Shown here piece after piece: positions 43,252 through 52,104 of a DNA stretch of 64,000 nucleotides. Source of the stretch: Lonsdalea iberica (GTDB lineage: Bacteria > Pseudomonadota > Gammaproteobacteria > Enterobacterales > Enterobacteriaceae); assembly GCF_002111585.1 (NCBI RefSeq), contig NZ_LUTP01000001.1:62001-126000 (forward strand). Reading direction: 5' to 3'. Under the pieces are notes generated by a model. The model was not told the DNA's origin and made no database searches. It saw only the letters and a program-made list of their open reading frames with translations. Position numbers and translations under genes: made by a program. Each line of letters begins with the position of its first letter. The first letter of the stretch is position 1.

Positions 43252-43561
43252 TCTTCGTCCTCTCTCGTGGTGGGGGCGGCGACGGCCGCTCCTCGCCGTT
43301 CGACGACCAAGCCGTGCTTATGTTTGTCTCGCGATGTTAAAATCCATCCAGCTGTATTTTCGTTCCGTTTCATCTCCCTGATTAGCTGCCATAATCCCTA
43401 TCGTCATCAAATTCATTGTGGAAAAATCGTGCATAATATTTGCCTACCACGCTGTGGCTGGCTTTTTCGGGCCATACGCCATGAGCGCCGGCGCGGCGGA
43501 GCTGCGACTGTCTGCGTCAGCGTTAATTCTCGGGACTTTTGAGTCGGGGCGGAGCATCAAG
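43252..43561. other. Intergenic region before yjjP
   Basis: A 310-base gap. An in-frame extension of yjjP reaches back to 43418 but lacks family similarity. I see no terminator, operator or RNA gene that I can support. Confidence 0.4.
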
Positions 43562-44338
43562 ATGATCAGTTCAGGTATCGCTCAACGGGATATCACCCGG
43601 TTGTGTATTCAATGTGCGCTGATGCTGCTACAGCACGGCGCTGAAAGTACGGTAGTCGAGCAGTTGTCCTCCCGCCTGGGGAAGGCGCTGGGCGCTGACA
43701 GCGTGGAGAGTTCGATTTCCGCGAACGCCGTGGTGCTGAGCACGATCGTCAACGGACACTGTCTGACCACCACGCGCAGAAATGAGGACCGCGGCATCAA
43801 CATGCACGTGGTGACGGAGGTGCAGCATGTCGTGATTTTGGCCGAGCATCGCCTGCTAGGCGTTCAGGAGGTCGCGAAGCGCTTCAACCACATCAAACCA
43901 CTGCGTTACCCGCGCTGGATTGTCGTGAGCATCGTCGCGCTCTCTTGCGGCTGTTTCAGCCGATTGAACGGCGGCGGCTGGGATGCGTTTCTCATCGCGC
44001 TGCTCGCCAGCGGGCTTGCGATGTATGTGCGCCAGCTGCTGACGGTCCGCAGTTTCAATCCGCTGATCAATTTCTGCATTACCGCCTTCGTCGCTACCTC
44101 GGCTTCCGGACTGCTGATGCGGGTGCCGGGGCTGGAGAATTCCGCCACGGTGGCGATGGCGGCCAGCGTACTGTTGCTGGTTCCCGGTTTCCCGTTGATT
44201 AACGCGGTGGCTGATATGTTCAAAGGGCACGTCAACACCGGGCTGGCGCGCTGGGCGATCGCCAGTCTGTTGACGCTTTCCACCTGTATTGGCGTGGTAT
44301 CGGCAATGGCGATATGGGGGCTGCGTGGATGGGCCTAG
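43562..44338 (+). CDS. yjjP: YjjP subunit of the YjjPB inner-membrane transporter (ThrE family)
   Basis: DUF1212/ThrE N-terminal-domain protein; with YjjB it forms a two-component exporter reported for succinate in enterobacteria. The ATG at 43562 gives 258 residues (E. coli 256). The cytoplasmic N-terminal domain shows [20 protein letters not shown] and [20 protein letters not shown]. Five membrane helices follow, with [20 protein letters not shown]. The 144 bases upstream are open but not conserved. The 3' end overlaps yjjB by 10 bases. In E. coli the pair lies near dnaT, so it has moved relative to that map. Confidence 0.94.
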   Translation: MISSGIAQRDITRLCIQCALMLLQHGAESTVVEQLSSRLGKALGADSVESSISANAVVLSTIVNGHCLTTTRRNEDRGINMHVVTEVQHVVILAEHRLLGVQEVAKRFNHIKPLRYPRWIVVSIVALSCGCFSRLNGGGWDAFLIALLASGLAMYVRQLLTVRSFNPLINFCITAFVATSASGLLMRVPGLENSATVAMAASVLLLVPGFPLINAVADMFKGHVNTGLARWAIASLLTLSTCIGVVSAMAIWGLRGWA

Positions 44339-44799
44339 AACTTCTCTGGATGTTATTGCAGGACATGGCGCTGGCCGCGGTGCCGGCGCTCGGTTTCGCG
44401 ATCGTGTTCAACGTGCCGGTGAGGGCGCTGCACTATTGCGCCGCGCTCGGCGCGCTGGGGCACGGCTCTCGCTTTCTAATGATCCATTTCGGCCTGCACA
44501 TTGAATGGGCCTCCATGCTGGCCGCCATCCTGATCGGCGCGCTGGGTATTCACTGGTCGCGCTGGCTGCTGGCACACCCCAAGGTGTTCACCGTCGCGGC
44601 GGTGATCCCGATGTTCCCTGGAATTTCCGCCTATACCGCGATGATCTCGGTCGTTGAGCTGTCGCACCAGGGGTACAGCGAAGCGTTGATGCAGCAACTG
44701 ATCACCCAATTTCTCAAGGCCAGCTTCATCGTCGGAGCGCTCTCCATCGGACTGTCGCTGCCCGGATTGTGGCTTTATCACCGGCGTCCGGGAGTGTGA
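44329..44799 (+). CDS. yjjB: YjjB subunit of the YjjPB transporter
   Basis: Small DUF3815 membrane partner of YjjP. The ATG at 44329 gives 156 residues beginning [20 protein letters not shown]. An upstream in-frame ATG (44314) lies deeper in yjjP. Four to five membrane helices are present, with the conserved block [20 protein letters not shown] near residues 86-105 and [12 protein letters not shown] at the end. The two proteins together resemble the fused ThrE exporters. Confidence 0.94.
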   Translation: MGLELLWMLLQDMALAAVPALGFAIVFNVPVRALHYCAALGALGHGSRFLMIHFGLHIEWASMLAAILIGALGIHWSRWLLAHPKVFTVAAVIPMFPGISAYTAMISVVELSHQGYSEALMQQLITQFLKASFIVGALSIGLSLPGLWLYHRRPGV

Positions 44800-44904
44800 C
44801 CTATCAGAGGCCTCTGAGAACAAATTTGTATACCGTTCATTTATCGACGCCCGAACCGGCTTTACGTATAGTGGCAACAATTTTTTTGCCTACAGGGTTC
44901 TACC

Positions 44905-45387
44905 ATGGTTATTAGTTTGATTGCTGCGATGGCGGTGGATCGGGTTATTGGGATGGAAAATGCCATGCCCTGGCATCTTCCTGCTGACCTGGCGTGGTTC
45001 AAGCGTAATACGCTCGATAAGCCCATTGTGATGGGACGTAATACGTTCCGTTCTATCGGTCAGCCGTTGCCGGGACGGCGCAATATCGTGATTAGCAGTC
45101 AGCCAGGCGACGATGACCGCGTAATTTGGGTGACTTCACCCGAGGCTGCGCTGGCGGAGGCGGGCGATGTCGAAGAGGTCATGGTCATCGGCGGCGGCAG
45201 TATCTACCGGCAGATGTTGCCGCTGGCGCAACGGCTTTACTTGACGCACATTGACGCCGAAGTCGAGGGCGACACCCATTTCCCGGACTATGAGCCGGAC
45301 GAATGGCGCTCTACGTTCAGCGAGTTTCACGAAGCGGATGAACGCAACTCTCACCACTACTGCTTCGAAATACTGGAACGCCGCTAA
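44905..45387 (+). CDS. folA: Dihydrofolate reductase
   Basis: Reduces dihydrofolate with NADPH, the target of trimethoprim. The 160 residues (E. coli 159) begin [20 protein letters not shown]. The substrate-binding acid is D28 in [11 protein letters not shown], equivalent to D27 of E. coli. [10 protein letters not shown] and [10 protein letters not shown] bind cofactor. It is a normal chromosomal type; no resistance cassette features are seen. A terminator follows. Confidence 0.98.
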   Translation: MVISLIAAMAVDRVIGMENAMPWHLPADLAWFKRNTLDKPIVMGRNTFRSIGQPLPGRRNIVISSQPGDDDRVIWVTSPEAALAEAGDVEEVMVIGGGSIYRQMLPLAQRLYLTHIDAEVEGDTHFPDYEPDEWRSTFSEFHEADERNSHHYCFEILERR

Positions 45388-45401
45388 CCCTCTCATCTCA
45401 A

Positions 45402-45425
45402 ACCCGCCTATCGGCGGGTCTTCTT
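45402..45425 (+). terminator. folA terminator
   Basis: ACCCGCC (45402-45408) pairs with GGCGGGT (45413-45419), loop TATC, followed by CTTCTTT. Confidence 0.85.
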
Positions 45426-45459
45426 TATCTCGCTCAAATTACGCCTGTTGCGCTGTCGG

Positions 45460-45477
45460 GTGTCAGATTTCTTACAC
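45460..45477 (+). promoter_or_regulatory. Candidate Pho box upstream of phoX
   Basis: GTGTCAGATTTCTTACAC agrees with 12 of 18 bases of the PhoB consensus CTGTCATAAATCTGTCAC. A further TGTAAC-type repeat follows at 45488. -10-like TAATAT (45500-45505) and TATTAT (45514-45519) lie downstream. It fits phosphate-starvation control of a phosphatase, but is based on eye alignment only. Confidence 0.45.
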
Positions 45478-45596
45478 TCGGATGAATGTAACCTTTAGGT
45501 AATATTACCCCCCTATTATTAGCCGCTATCGCGAGTCTGTTTTCATGCCGTACGTTCGCCGTGCGGCTCGCCTATCTGAAATGAGGAAATAGAACG

Positions 45597-47483
45597 ATGA
45601 CGAGCAATCTGGAGAACGTAAACGCCGAAAATCAGGTCGATGCCAGCCGCCGCCGGCTGGTGTTTGGCAGCGCAGGGGCATTGGGCATGGCCAGTTTTCT
45701 GGGCGGAGGCGTGTTGTCGTTCGGCGCCCAAGCGCAGACCGCGACACCGGGCAGTGCATTGCTGGGATTTGAAGGTATAGCGGCTTCCGCCGCGGATGAG
45801 GTGATTGTACCGCCGGGGTATCGCGCCGAGGTGCTGATTTCGTGGGGCGACCCGCTGGTGGACGGCGCGGCGCCTTTCGATCCCAATGGGCGTAACAGCG
45901 CGGCGGAACAGGCCCTGCAATTTGGAGACAATAACGATGGCATGAGCTTTTTTCCGATAGACGAACGCCACGGCGTCATGGCGATCAATAACGAATACGT
46001 CAATGAACCCTACCTGTTTGCCCACGGCGGCAAGAAGGCCGCCAGTCTTGAGGACGTGCGCAAATCTCAGGCCGCGCACGGCGTCTCTATCGTCGCCGTG
46101 CAGCGCATCGGCGACTCCGTGAGCTGGCAGGTGATGCGACCGTCGCAATACAACCGCCGGATTACCGCGACCACCCCCATGACGTTCAGCGGCCCGGCCG
46201 CGGGGCACGCCTTGCTGCAAACCGCGGCTGACCCGACCGGCAGCCGGGCGTTGGGCACGTTCGGTAACTGCGCCAACGGCAAAACGCCGTGGGGCACCTA
46301 CCTCACCTGCGAAGAAAACTTTGATACCTACTTCGGCACGCGTGACGCCGGCTACCGCACCACGCCCGAGCAGGCGCGCTATACGCTGGATGTCAAAGAG
46401 CCGGAGCGCAACTGGGTCGATTTCGACGAGCGCTTCGATGTGAGCCGTCATCCGAATGAGTTCAACCGTCATGGCTGGATTGTGGAGATAGATCCATTGG
46501 ATCCGAATTCGACGCCCATCAAGCGTACGGCGCTGGGGCGCTTCAAACACGAAAATGCGGCGGTCACCGTCGCGCAGGATGGGCGTCTGGTGGTCTACAT
46601 GGGCGACGATGAGCGCGGCGAATTTATCTACAAATATGTTTCCCACGCGATAGTGGATCATGTGCATCCGGCGCAAAACCGCCATTTGCTGGATGAAGGC
46701 ACGTTGTATGTGGCTCAGTTTGACGGCGATGCGGCGGGGACGCCGCTGAAAGGCAAAGGGCGCTGGATTGCGCTGACGTTCGGAAAAAACGGACTAACGC
46801 CGGAGAATGGTTTTCACAGTCAGGCGGAAGTCGTGACCTTCGCCCGCAAGGCGGCGTCGCAGGTGGGCGCAACCCGTATGGATCGCCCCGAGTGGATCGC
46901 CGTGAATCCGCATGACGGCCGCGCCTACTGCATGCTGACCAACAACAGTAAGCGCGGTGAGACGGGCATGCCTTTGAACCCCGCCAATCCGCGCCCGAAA
47001 AACGTCTACGGCCAGATCATTCGCTGGGACGAGCATGGCGATGCCACCGCTCAAGAGTTCGCATGGGATATGTATGCGCTGTGTGGCAACCCGATTGCGC
47101 ACCCGGATGGCGTTAACCGCGGTACGCCCAACATCACGGCGGAGAATACCTTTAACAGCCCGGATGGTTTGGGATTCGACCGGGAAGGGCGGCTGTGGAT
47201 TCTGACGGACGGCAATGACAGCAACACCGGTGACTTCGCCGGGCAGGGCAATAACCAGATGTTGGCAGGCGATCCCGTGAGCGGCGAAATCAAGCGTTTC
47301 ATGGTCGGCCCGAAGTCCTGCGAATTGACCGGAATCACCTTCACCCAGGACTACCGGACGATGTTCGTCAACGTGCAGCATCCGGGTGAAGAGGGCGATT
47401 CGCACTTCCCGCACAACAGCGTGCGCCCTCGATCATCGGTAGTGATGGTGACGCGGCAGGACGGCGGCGTCATCGGTGCATAG
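45597..47483 (+). CDS. phoX: PhoX-family alkaline phosphatase, Tat-exported
   Basis: DUF839/PhoX protein: calcium- and iron-dependent phosphatase that acts in the periplasm on phosphomonoesters. The 628 residues start with a twin-arginine signal (DASRRRLVFGSAGALGMASF, about residues 16-35), cleaved after about AQA at 47. Conserved PhoX stretches are DGMSFFP, NNEYVNE, TCEENFDTYFG, NSPDGLGFDREGRLWILTDG and the C-terminal VNVQHPGE. It lies alone between folA and apaH, a place where E. coli has no such gene, and a candidate Pho box precedes it. Confidence 0.88.
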   Translation: MTSNLENVNAENQVDASRRRLVFGSAGALGMASFLGGGVLSFGAQAQTATPGSALLGFEGIAASAADEVIVPPGYRAEVLISWGDPLVDGAAPFDPNGRNSAAEQALQFGDNNDGMSFFPIDERHGVMAINNEYVNEPYLFAHGGKKAASLEDVRKSQAAHGVSIVAVQRIGDSVSWQVMRPSQYNRRITATTPMTFSGPAAGHALLQTAADPTGSRALGTFGNCANGKTPWGTYLTCEENFDTYFGTRDAGYRTTPEQARYTLDVKEPERNWVDFDERFDVSRHPNEFNRHGWIVEIDPLDPNSTPIKRTALGRFKHENAAVTVAQDGRLVVYMGDDERGEFIYKYVSHAIVDHVHPAQNRHLLDEGTLYVAQFDGDAAGTPLKGKGRWIALTFGKNGLTPENGFHSQAEVVTFARKAASQVGATRMDRPEWIAVNPHDGRAYCMLTNNSKRGETGMPLNPANPRPKNVYGQIIRWDEHGDATAQEFAWDMYALCGNPIAHPDGVNRGTPNITAENTFNSPDGLGFDREGRLWILTDGNDSNTGDFAGQGNNQMLAGDPVSGEIKRFMVGPKSCELTGITFTQDYRTMFVNVQHPGEEGDSHFPHNSVRPRSSVVMVTRQDGGVIGA

Positions 47484-47561
47484 GTCAGTTATCCGACTGT
47501 CGGCGTCGATGTCATTCCGCCTAGTCACTCGGCGCTTTTTGAGAGACACTCAGGTATGAAC

Positions 47562-47592
47562 AAAAAAGAGATGCCCTTTGGCATCTCTTTTT
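47562..47592. terminator. Bidirectional terminator between phoX and apaH
   Basis: AGAGATGCC / GGCATCTCT perfect 9-bp stem with loop CTTT, flanked by an A-run on the left and a T-run on the right. It serves both convergent transcripts. Confidence 0.93.
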
Positions 47593-47655
47593 CTCGTTCA
47601 TGTCTTCTCGCTTTCTTGCAAACGGGGCGGCGATGCCCTTTCGATTTCGACGCGG

Positions 47656-48501
47656 TTACCCGGCGTTTTGCGCACCGTCATCCTGCCGGACAAGTTGAGA
47701 CGGCTGGTGGTAATACCGCTGTGTTTCCCAGTGAAGCAACGTCAGTGATCCTCCCCAGCAGCAGCCGGTATCCAGCGCGAAAATGCCTTCCGGCGTGCCT
47801 TTGCCTTCCAACGATGCCCAATGCCCGAAGGCGATGGCGTACTCACTCGGCACCGGTCCGGGTAAATTGAACCAGGGCTTAAGCATGGACGGCGCCTGTG
47901 CAGGCGGCGTTTTGCACATCATATCCAGCTGTCCGCCGCTGAAGCAGTAGCGCATGCGGGTGAAGACGTTGGTGCTGAAGCGCAGTCGCGGCAGTCCGCT
48001 CAGTTCCGGCAACCAGTTGTTCGGCATGTCGCCATACATCGCATCCAGAAACAACGGATAGCTGTCGCTGCTCAAGATGGATTCGACTTCGCGAGCGCAC
48101 ATCTGCGCGGTGTCCAGATCCCACTGCGGTGTAATCCCCGCATGGGCCATCACCAACTTAAGATCCTCATCGACCTGCAGCACCGGTTGGCGACGCAGCC
48201 AGTTGATGAGATCGTCGATGTCCGGCGCGGCGAGCAGCGCGTCCAGCCGGTCTTTGCTTTTCTGACGGCTGATGCCGGCGTAAACCGCCAGCAGATGCAG
48301 GTCGTGGTTACCGAGCACCATGCGTACCGACGAGCCCAGCGAGCGCACGAAGCGCAGTACCTGCAATGAATCCGGGCCGCGGGCGACGAGGTCGCCGGTC
48401 AGCCATAGCGTATCCCGCGCGGTATCGAAAGAAACTTGCGCCAATAGCGCTTCCAGTTCAACGAAACAGCCGTGAACGTCGCCAACAAGATAGGTAGCCA
48501 T
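47656..48501 (-). CDS. apaH: Diadenosine tetraphosphatase ApaH
   Basis: Symmetrical Ap4A hydrolase that also removes NpnN caps from RNA 5' ends. The 281 residues begin [20 protein letters not shown]. The metallophosphoesterase motifs are [19 protein letters not shown] and LGNHDLH, with FGHWASLEG later. It is the last gene of the lptD-surA-pdxA-rsmA-apaG-apaH series, starting 3 bases after apaG ends. Confidence 0.97.
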   Translation of the reverse strand: MATYLVGDVHGCFVELEALLAQVSFDTARDTLWLTGDLVARGPDSLQVLRFVRSLGSSVRMVLGNHDLHLLAVYAGISRQKSKDRLDALLAAPDIDDLINWLRRQPVLQVDEDLKLVMAHAGITPQWDLDTAQMCAREVESILSSDSYPLFLDAMYGDMPNNWLPELSGLPRLRFSTNVFTRMRYCFSGGQLDMMCKTPPAQAPSMLKPWFNLPGPVPSEYAIAFGHWASLEGKGTPEGIFALDTGCCWGGSLTLLHWETQRYYHQPSQLVRQDDGAQNAG

Positions 48502-48504
48502 AAA

Positions 48505-48882
48505 TTAGTGTATCAATGAAGGGATTGCCAGGCGGAATACCGGGATAGATTCCTGGAAGGTCTCACCCTGATGGTCGAGCATCTGGTAATGGCCTTCCAT
48601 CGTGCCCAGCGGCGTTTCAAGAATGGCGCCGCTGGTGTATTGGAATTCACTGCCGGGATGAATGACGGGCTGAACGCCGATGACGCCTTCGCCCTGAACT
48701 TCAGTCTGACGCCCGTTGCTGTTGGTGATGAGCCAGTAACGGCTCATCAGTTTGACGTCGTGGCGTCCCAGATTGCGGATCGTGATGGTGTAAGCAAAGA
48801 CGTAGCGATCTTCTTCCGGCGCAGACTGTGCTTCTACGTAGAAACTCTGAACCTGTATGCAAACTCGGGGCGCGTTGATCAT
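48505..48882 (-). CDS. apaG: ApaG protein
   Basis: Small beta-sandwich protein (DUF525) with a fibronectin type III-like fold; its role in the cell is not firmly known. The 125 residues equal E. coli, with [22 protein letters not shown] and the [15 protein letters not shown] loop. Placed 15 bases after rsmA and 3 bases before apaH, so co-translated with both. Confidence 0.96.
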   Translation of the reverse strand: MINAPRVCIQVQSFYVEAQSAPEEDRYVFAYTITIRNLGRHDVKLMSRYWLITNSNGRQTEVQGEGVIGVQPVIHPGSEFQYTSGAILETPLGTMEGHYQMLDHQGETFQESIPVFRLAIPSLIH

Positions 48883-48897
48883 GACGACAACTCCAGT

Positions 48898-49716
48898 TTA
48901 TTCCTGCGCCGTAGGATGATTGCTAAGCCAGTTAGCGAGCTTGCAATACTGCTCTACGGTCACGTTTTCCGCGCGATCGTTGGCATTGATGCCCTGTTCC
49001 GCCAACTGCTCTTGCGTGAACAGGTTGCCCAAACTGTTGCGCAGCGTTTTACGGCGCTGATTGAAGGCTTCAGTGGTGATCCTGCTCAGCACGCGGGTGT
49101 CGACCTGAGGATAAGGCGACGTCGTGTGAGGCACCAGCCGCACGACCGCCGACTCGACTTTCGGCGCAGGTCTGAACGCGGTGGGAGGAACTTCGAGTAC
49201 CGGGATAACCTGACAGTAGTATTGCGCCATCACGCTCAAACGGCCATAGGCTTTACTGTTCGGCCCTGCCACCAACCGGTTGACTACCTCTTTCTGCAAC
49301 ATAAAGTGCATGTCGCGAATAGCCTGAGTATAGCTGAACAGATGAAACATCAATGGTGTGGAAATATTATACGGCAGGTTGCCAAAGACCCGCAGAGGCT
49401 GGCCGATTTGCTGCGCCAACTCGGCGAAGTCCACTTTCATGGCATCCTGCTGAATGATAGTGAGCTTATCTTTCAACGTGGGGTGGACTTCCAGCCGTGC
49501 GGCCAGATCGCGGTCCAGCTCGACGACGGTAAAGTGGTTCAGTCGTTCTCCCACAGGCGCAGTCAGAGCACCCAGGCCAGGGCCGATTTCCACCAGCGCC
49601 TGATCCGGCAGCGGGTGAATGGCGGAGACAATGCTGTCGATCACAAAATGATCGTGTAAAAAGTTTTGCCCGAAACGTTTACGGGCGAAGTGGCCTTGGT
49701 GTACTCGATTATTCAT
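48898..49716 (-). CDS. rsmA: 16S rRNA dimethyladenosine transferase RsmA (KsgA)
   Basis: Dimethylates A1518 and A1519 of 16S rRNA and checks late 30S assembly. The ATG at 49716 gives 272 residues starting [19 protein letters not shown]. Another ATG 12 bases earlier is not conserved. AdoMet motifs are [10 protein letters not shown] and the catalytic NLPY in [10 protein letters not shown]. The start overlaps the true pdxA stop by 8 bases, so translational coupling depends on the pdxA frame, which is shifted here. Confidence 0.97.
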   Translation of the reverse strand: MNNRVHQGHFARKRFGQNFLHDHFVIDSIVSAIHPLPDQALVEIGPGLGALTAPVGERLNHFTVVELDRDLAARLEVHPTLKDKLTIIQQDAMKVDFAELAQQIGQPLRVFGNLPYNISTPLMFHLFSYTQAIRDMHFMLQKEVVNRLVAGPNSKAYGRLSVMAQYYCQVIPVLEVPPTAFRPAPKVESAVVRLVPHTTSPYPQVDTRVLSRITTEAFNQRRKTLRNSLGNLFTQEQLAEQGINANDRAENVTVEQYCKLANWLSNHPTAQE

Positions 49717-50709
49717 TACGATTAGCAATCATTTTAATAGCAAGATTTAGGGCGGTGCCGAAGCTGCCGGGATCGGCCTGGCCGGTGGCGGCCAGCTCCA
49801 GCGCCGTGCCGTGGTCGACCGAGGTACGGATAAACGGCAGACCCAGCGTGATGTTGACTGCCCGGCCGAAGCCTGATACTTCAGAACCGGCAATCCCTGG
49901 TCGTGATACATCGCCAGCACGGCATCCGCCGGCTGCAAATATTTAGGTTGAAACAAGGTGTCTGCCGGCAGCGGGCCGACCAGCTGAATGCCCTTCTCCC
50001 GCAGCTCATCGAGCGCCGGAATGATGACGTCCAGCTCTTCCCGACCCATATGACCGCCTTCGCCCGCATGGGGATTCAGGCCGCAAACATAGATCGACGG
50101 GTTTGCAATACCGAATTTGGTCCGCAAATCGTGATCGAGAATGGTGACGACTTCGTGCAAACATTGACGGTCGACCGCGTCCGCCACGTCTTTCAGCGGC
50201 AGATGCGTCGTCGCCAGCGCGACGCGCAGCTCCTCGGTCGCCAGCATCATGACGACCCGCTCGCAATGGCTGCGTTCGGCAAAGAATTCGGTGTGCCCGG
50301 TGAACGGCACGCCAGCCTCGTTGATAATGCCTTTATGCACCGGACCGGTAACCAGGGAGGCAAATTCGCCACGCAGGCAGCCGTCGCAGGCCTGAGCCAG
50401 CGTCTCGACGACGCAACGGCTGTTCTCCACGTTTAACTGGCCGGGGACGACGGTCGCCGCCAGTTTGACGGGTAACACGGTCAGCGTTCCGGCCTGCTGA
50501 GGTCGCGCGGGTTCGGCAGGAAGATACTCCCGCACAGTTAGCGGGATATTCAGCGTCCGCGCCCGGCTCAACAGCAGTTCGGGATCGGCACAGACCACCA
50601 GCTCGACCGGCCAGGCCTGTTGGGCCAGCGAGACGATCAGGTCAGGACCAATCCCGGCGGGGTCGCCGGGGGTGATCACGATGCGTGGCGTGCTGCGTTC
50701 AGTCGACAT
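49709..50709 (-). pseudogene. pdxA: 4-hydroxythreonine-4-phosphate dehydrogenase, -1 frameshift near the 3' end
   Basis: Vitamin B6 (PLP) pathway enzyme. The frame starts [20 protein letters not shown], overlapping the surA stop (TAATG), and is well conserved to [14 protein letters not shown] at about residue 279. There the coding strand reads CAGGCTTCGG where CAGGGCTTCGG (QGFGRAVN) is expected. One G of GGG is missing at plus-strand 49872-49873. The shifted frame runs to a stop at 49747. The other frame continues correctly ([15 protein letters not shown]-like, to [17 protein letters not shown]) and ends at 49709. Restored length would be about 333 residues. Metal-binding histidines upstream are intact, but the C-terminal 55 residues are replaced. 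Confidence 0.92.
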
Positions 50710-52004
50710 TAGTTGCTTTGTCCATCCAGCACTTTGACGTAGGCGGCCGCGCGTTTTTCCTGCATCCAGGTCTGAGCTTCTTCCGCAAACTTGCGGTTGA
50801 ACAGCATGCGGTAGGCGCGCTCTTTTTGCGCCGCGTCGGTCTTATCGACCTGACGAGTGTCCATCAGCTGGATCAGATGCCAGCCAAAGGAGGAGTGCAC
50901 TGGCTGGCTAATTTCGCCTTTGTGTAGTTTCAGCAGCGCGTCGCGGAATACCGGATCGTAAACGTCAGGTGAAGACCAGCCCAGATCGCCGCCCTGATTG
51001 GCGGAACCCGGATCCTGCGATAGCTGGCGCGCCTGAGCGGCGAAGGTGGTGCCGCCGCTCTTGATCTGCCGAGCGACTTCCAGCAGTTTGGCGCGGGCCT
51101 GGTCGTCGGTCATGACGACAGAAGGTCTGAGCAGAATGTGGCGGGCGTGCATTTCCGTGACGGAGACGGTTTTGTCTTCGCCGCGGATGTCGTTGACGCG
51201 CAGAATGTGGAACCCGACGCCGGAACGGATCGGGCCGACTATCTGGCCTTTCTGCGCCTGCACCAGGCTTTCTGCGAACAGCGTCGGCAGCTCCTGCAGT
51301 TTACCCCAGCCCATCTGTCCCCCTTTCAGCGCTTGCTGATCGGCGGAGTAGGTGATGGCGAGCTTACCAAAGTCGGCGCCCCCGTTCGCTTCTTTCACCA
51401 GACGCTTGGCCAGATCTTCAGCCTGATCGACTTCCTGCTGCGTCGGGTTTTCCGACAACGGCAGCAGGATATGGCTCAGATTGACCTCGGTATCGCCGGT
51501 GTTCTGATTGGAGACCTGCTTAGCCAGCGCGTCGACTTCCTGCGGGAGGATGGTGATGCGGCGGCGCACTTCGTTATTGCGCACTTCGGCGATGGTCATG
51601 TCTTTGCGGATCTGGCGGCGGTAGGTATCGTAGCTGATGCCTTCCTGCGCCAGGCGGTCGCGCATCTGAGCGACGGTCATGCGGTTCTGAGCCGCGATGC
51701 CGCTGATGGCTTGGTCCAACTGCTCGTCGGTGATTTGGACGCCCATCTTCTGGGCCATTTGCAGCACGATGCTGTCGACAATCAGGCGATCGAGGATCTG
51801 ATGGCGCAGAGTGGCGTCATCGGGCAACTGCTGGCCGGCGCCCTGAGCGTTCAGCTTGACCGACTGCAGTAAGCCATTGACATCACTTTCCAGCACGACG
51901 CCGTTATCCACCACCGCGGCAACGCTATCAACGACCTGTGGCGCGGCAAACGCTGTCGAGACGCTCAGCGTCAGTCCCAGAATCAGTGCTTTCCAGTTGT
52001 TCAT
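50709..52004 (-). CDS. surA: Periplasmic chaperone / PPIase SurA
   Basis: Escorts outer-membrane proteins, including LptD, to the BAM complex. The ATG at 52004 follows GGGAAAGG and gives 431 residues with a 20-residue signal peptide (ending STAFA, before [12 protein letters not shown]). The N-terminal chaperone region is followed by two parvulin domains: first about residues 175-275 with HILLPL and GGQMGWGKL, second about 285-385 with [10 protein letters not shown] and GGDLGWSSP. The two ATGs farther upstream are not conserved. Its stop overlaps the pdxA start. Confidence 0.97.
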   Translation of the reverse strand: MNNWKALILGLTLSVSTAFAAPQVVDSVAAVVDNGVVLESDVNGLLQSVKLNAQGAGQQLPDDATLRHQILDRLIVDSIVLQMAQKMGVQITDEQLDQAISGIAAQNRMTVAQMRDRLAQEGISYDTYRRQIRKDMTIAEVRNNEVRRRITILPQEVDALAKQVSNQNTGDTEVNLSHILLPLSENPTQQEVDQAEDLAKRLVKEANGGADFGKLAITYSADQQALKGGQMGWGKLQELPTLFAESLVQAQKGQIVGPIRSGVGFHILRVNDIRGEDKTVSVTEMHARHILLRPSVVMTDDQARAKLLEVARQIKSGGTTFAAQARQLSQDPGSANQGGDLGWSSPDVYDPVFRDALLKLHKGEISQPVHSSFGWHLIQLMDTRQVDKTDAAQKERAYRMLFNRKFAEEAQTWMQEKRAAAYVKVLDGQSN

Positions 52005-52104
52005 ACCTTTCCCATTAAATGTCATCCGCCCGGAGGCGGGTTAAATGTTGAATTGCTACCGGTATTAGACGCTTATAGCGGCCAGAGTTCCCGGCGGTAC
52101 ACCA

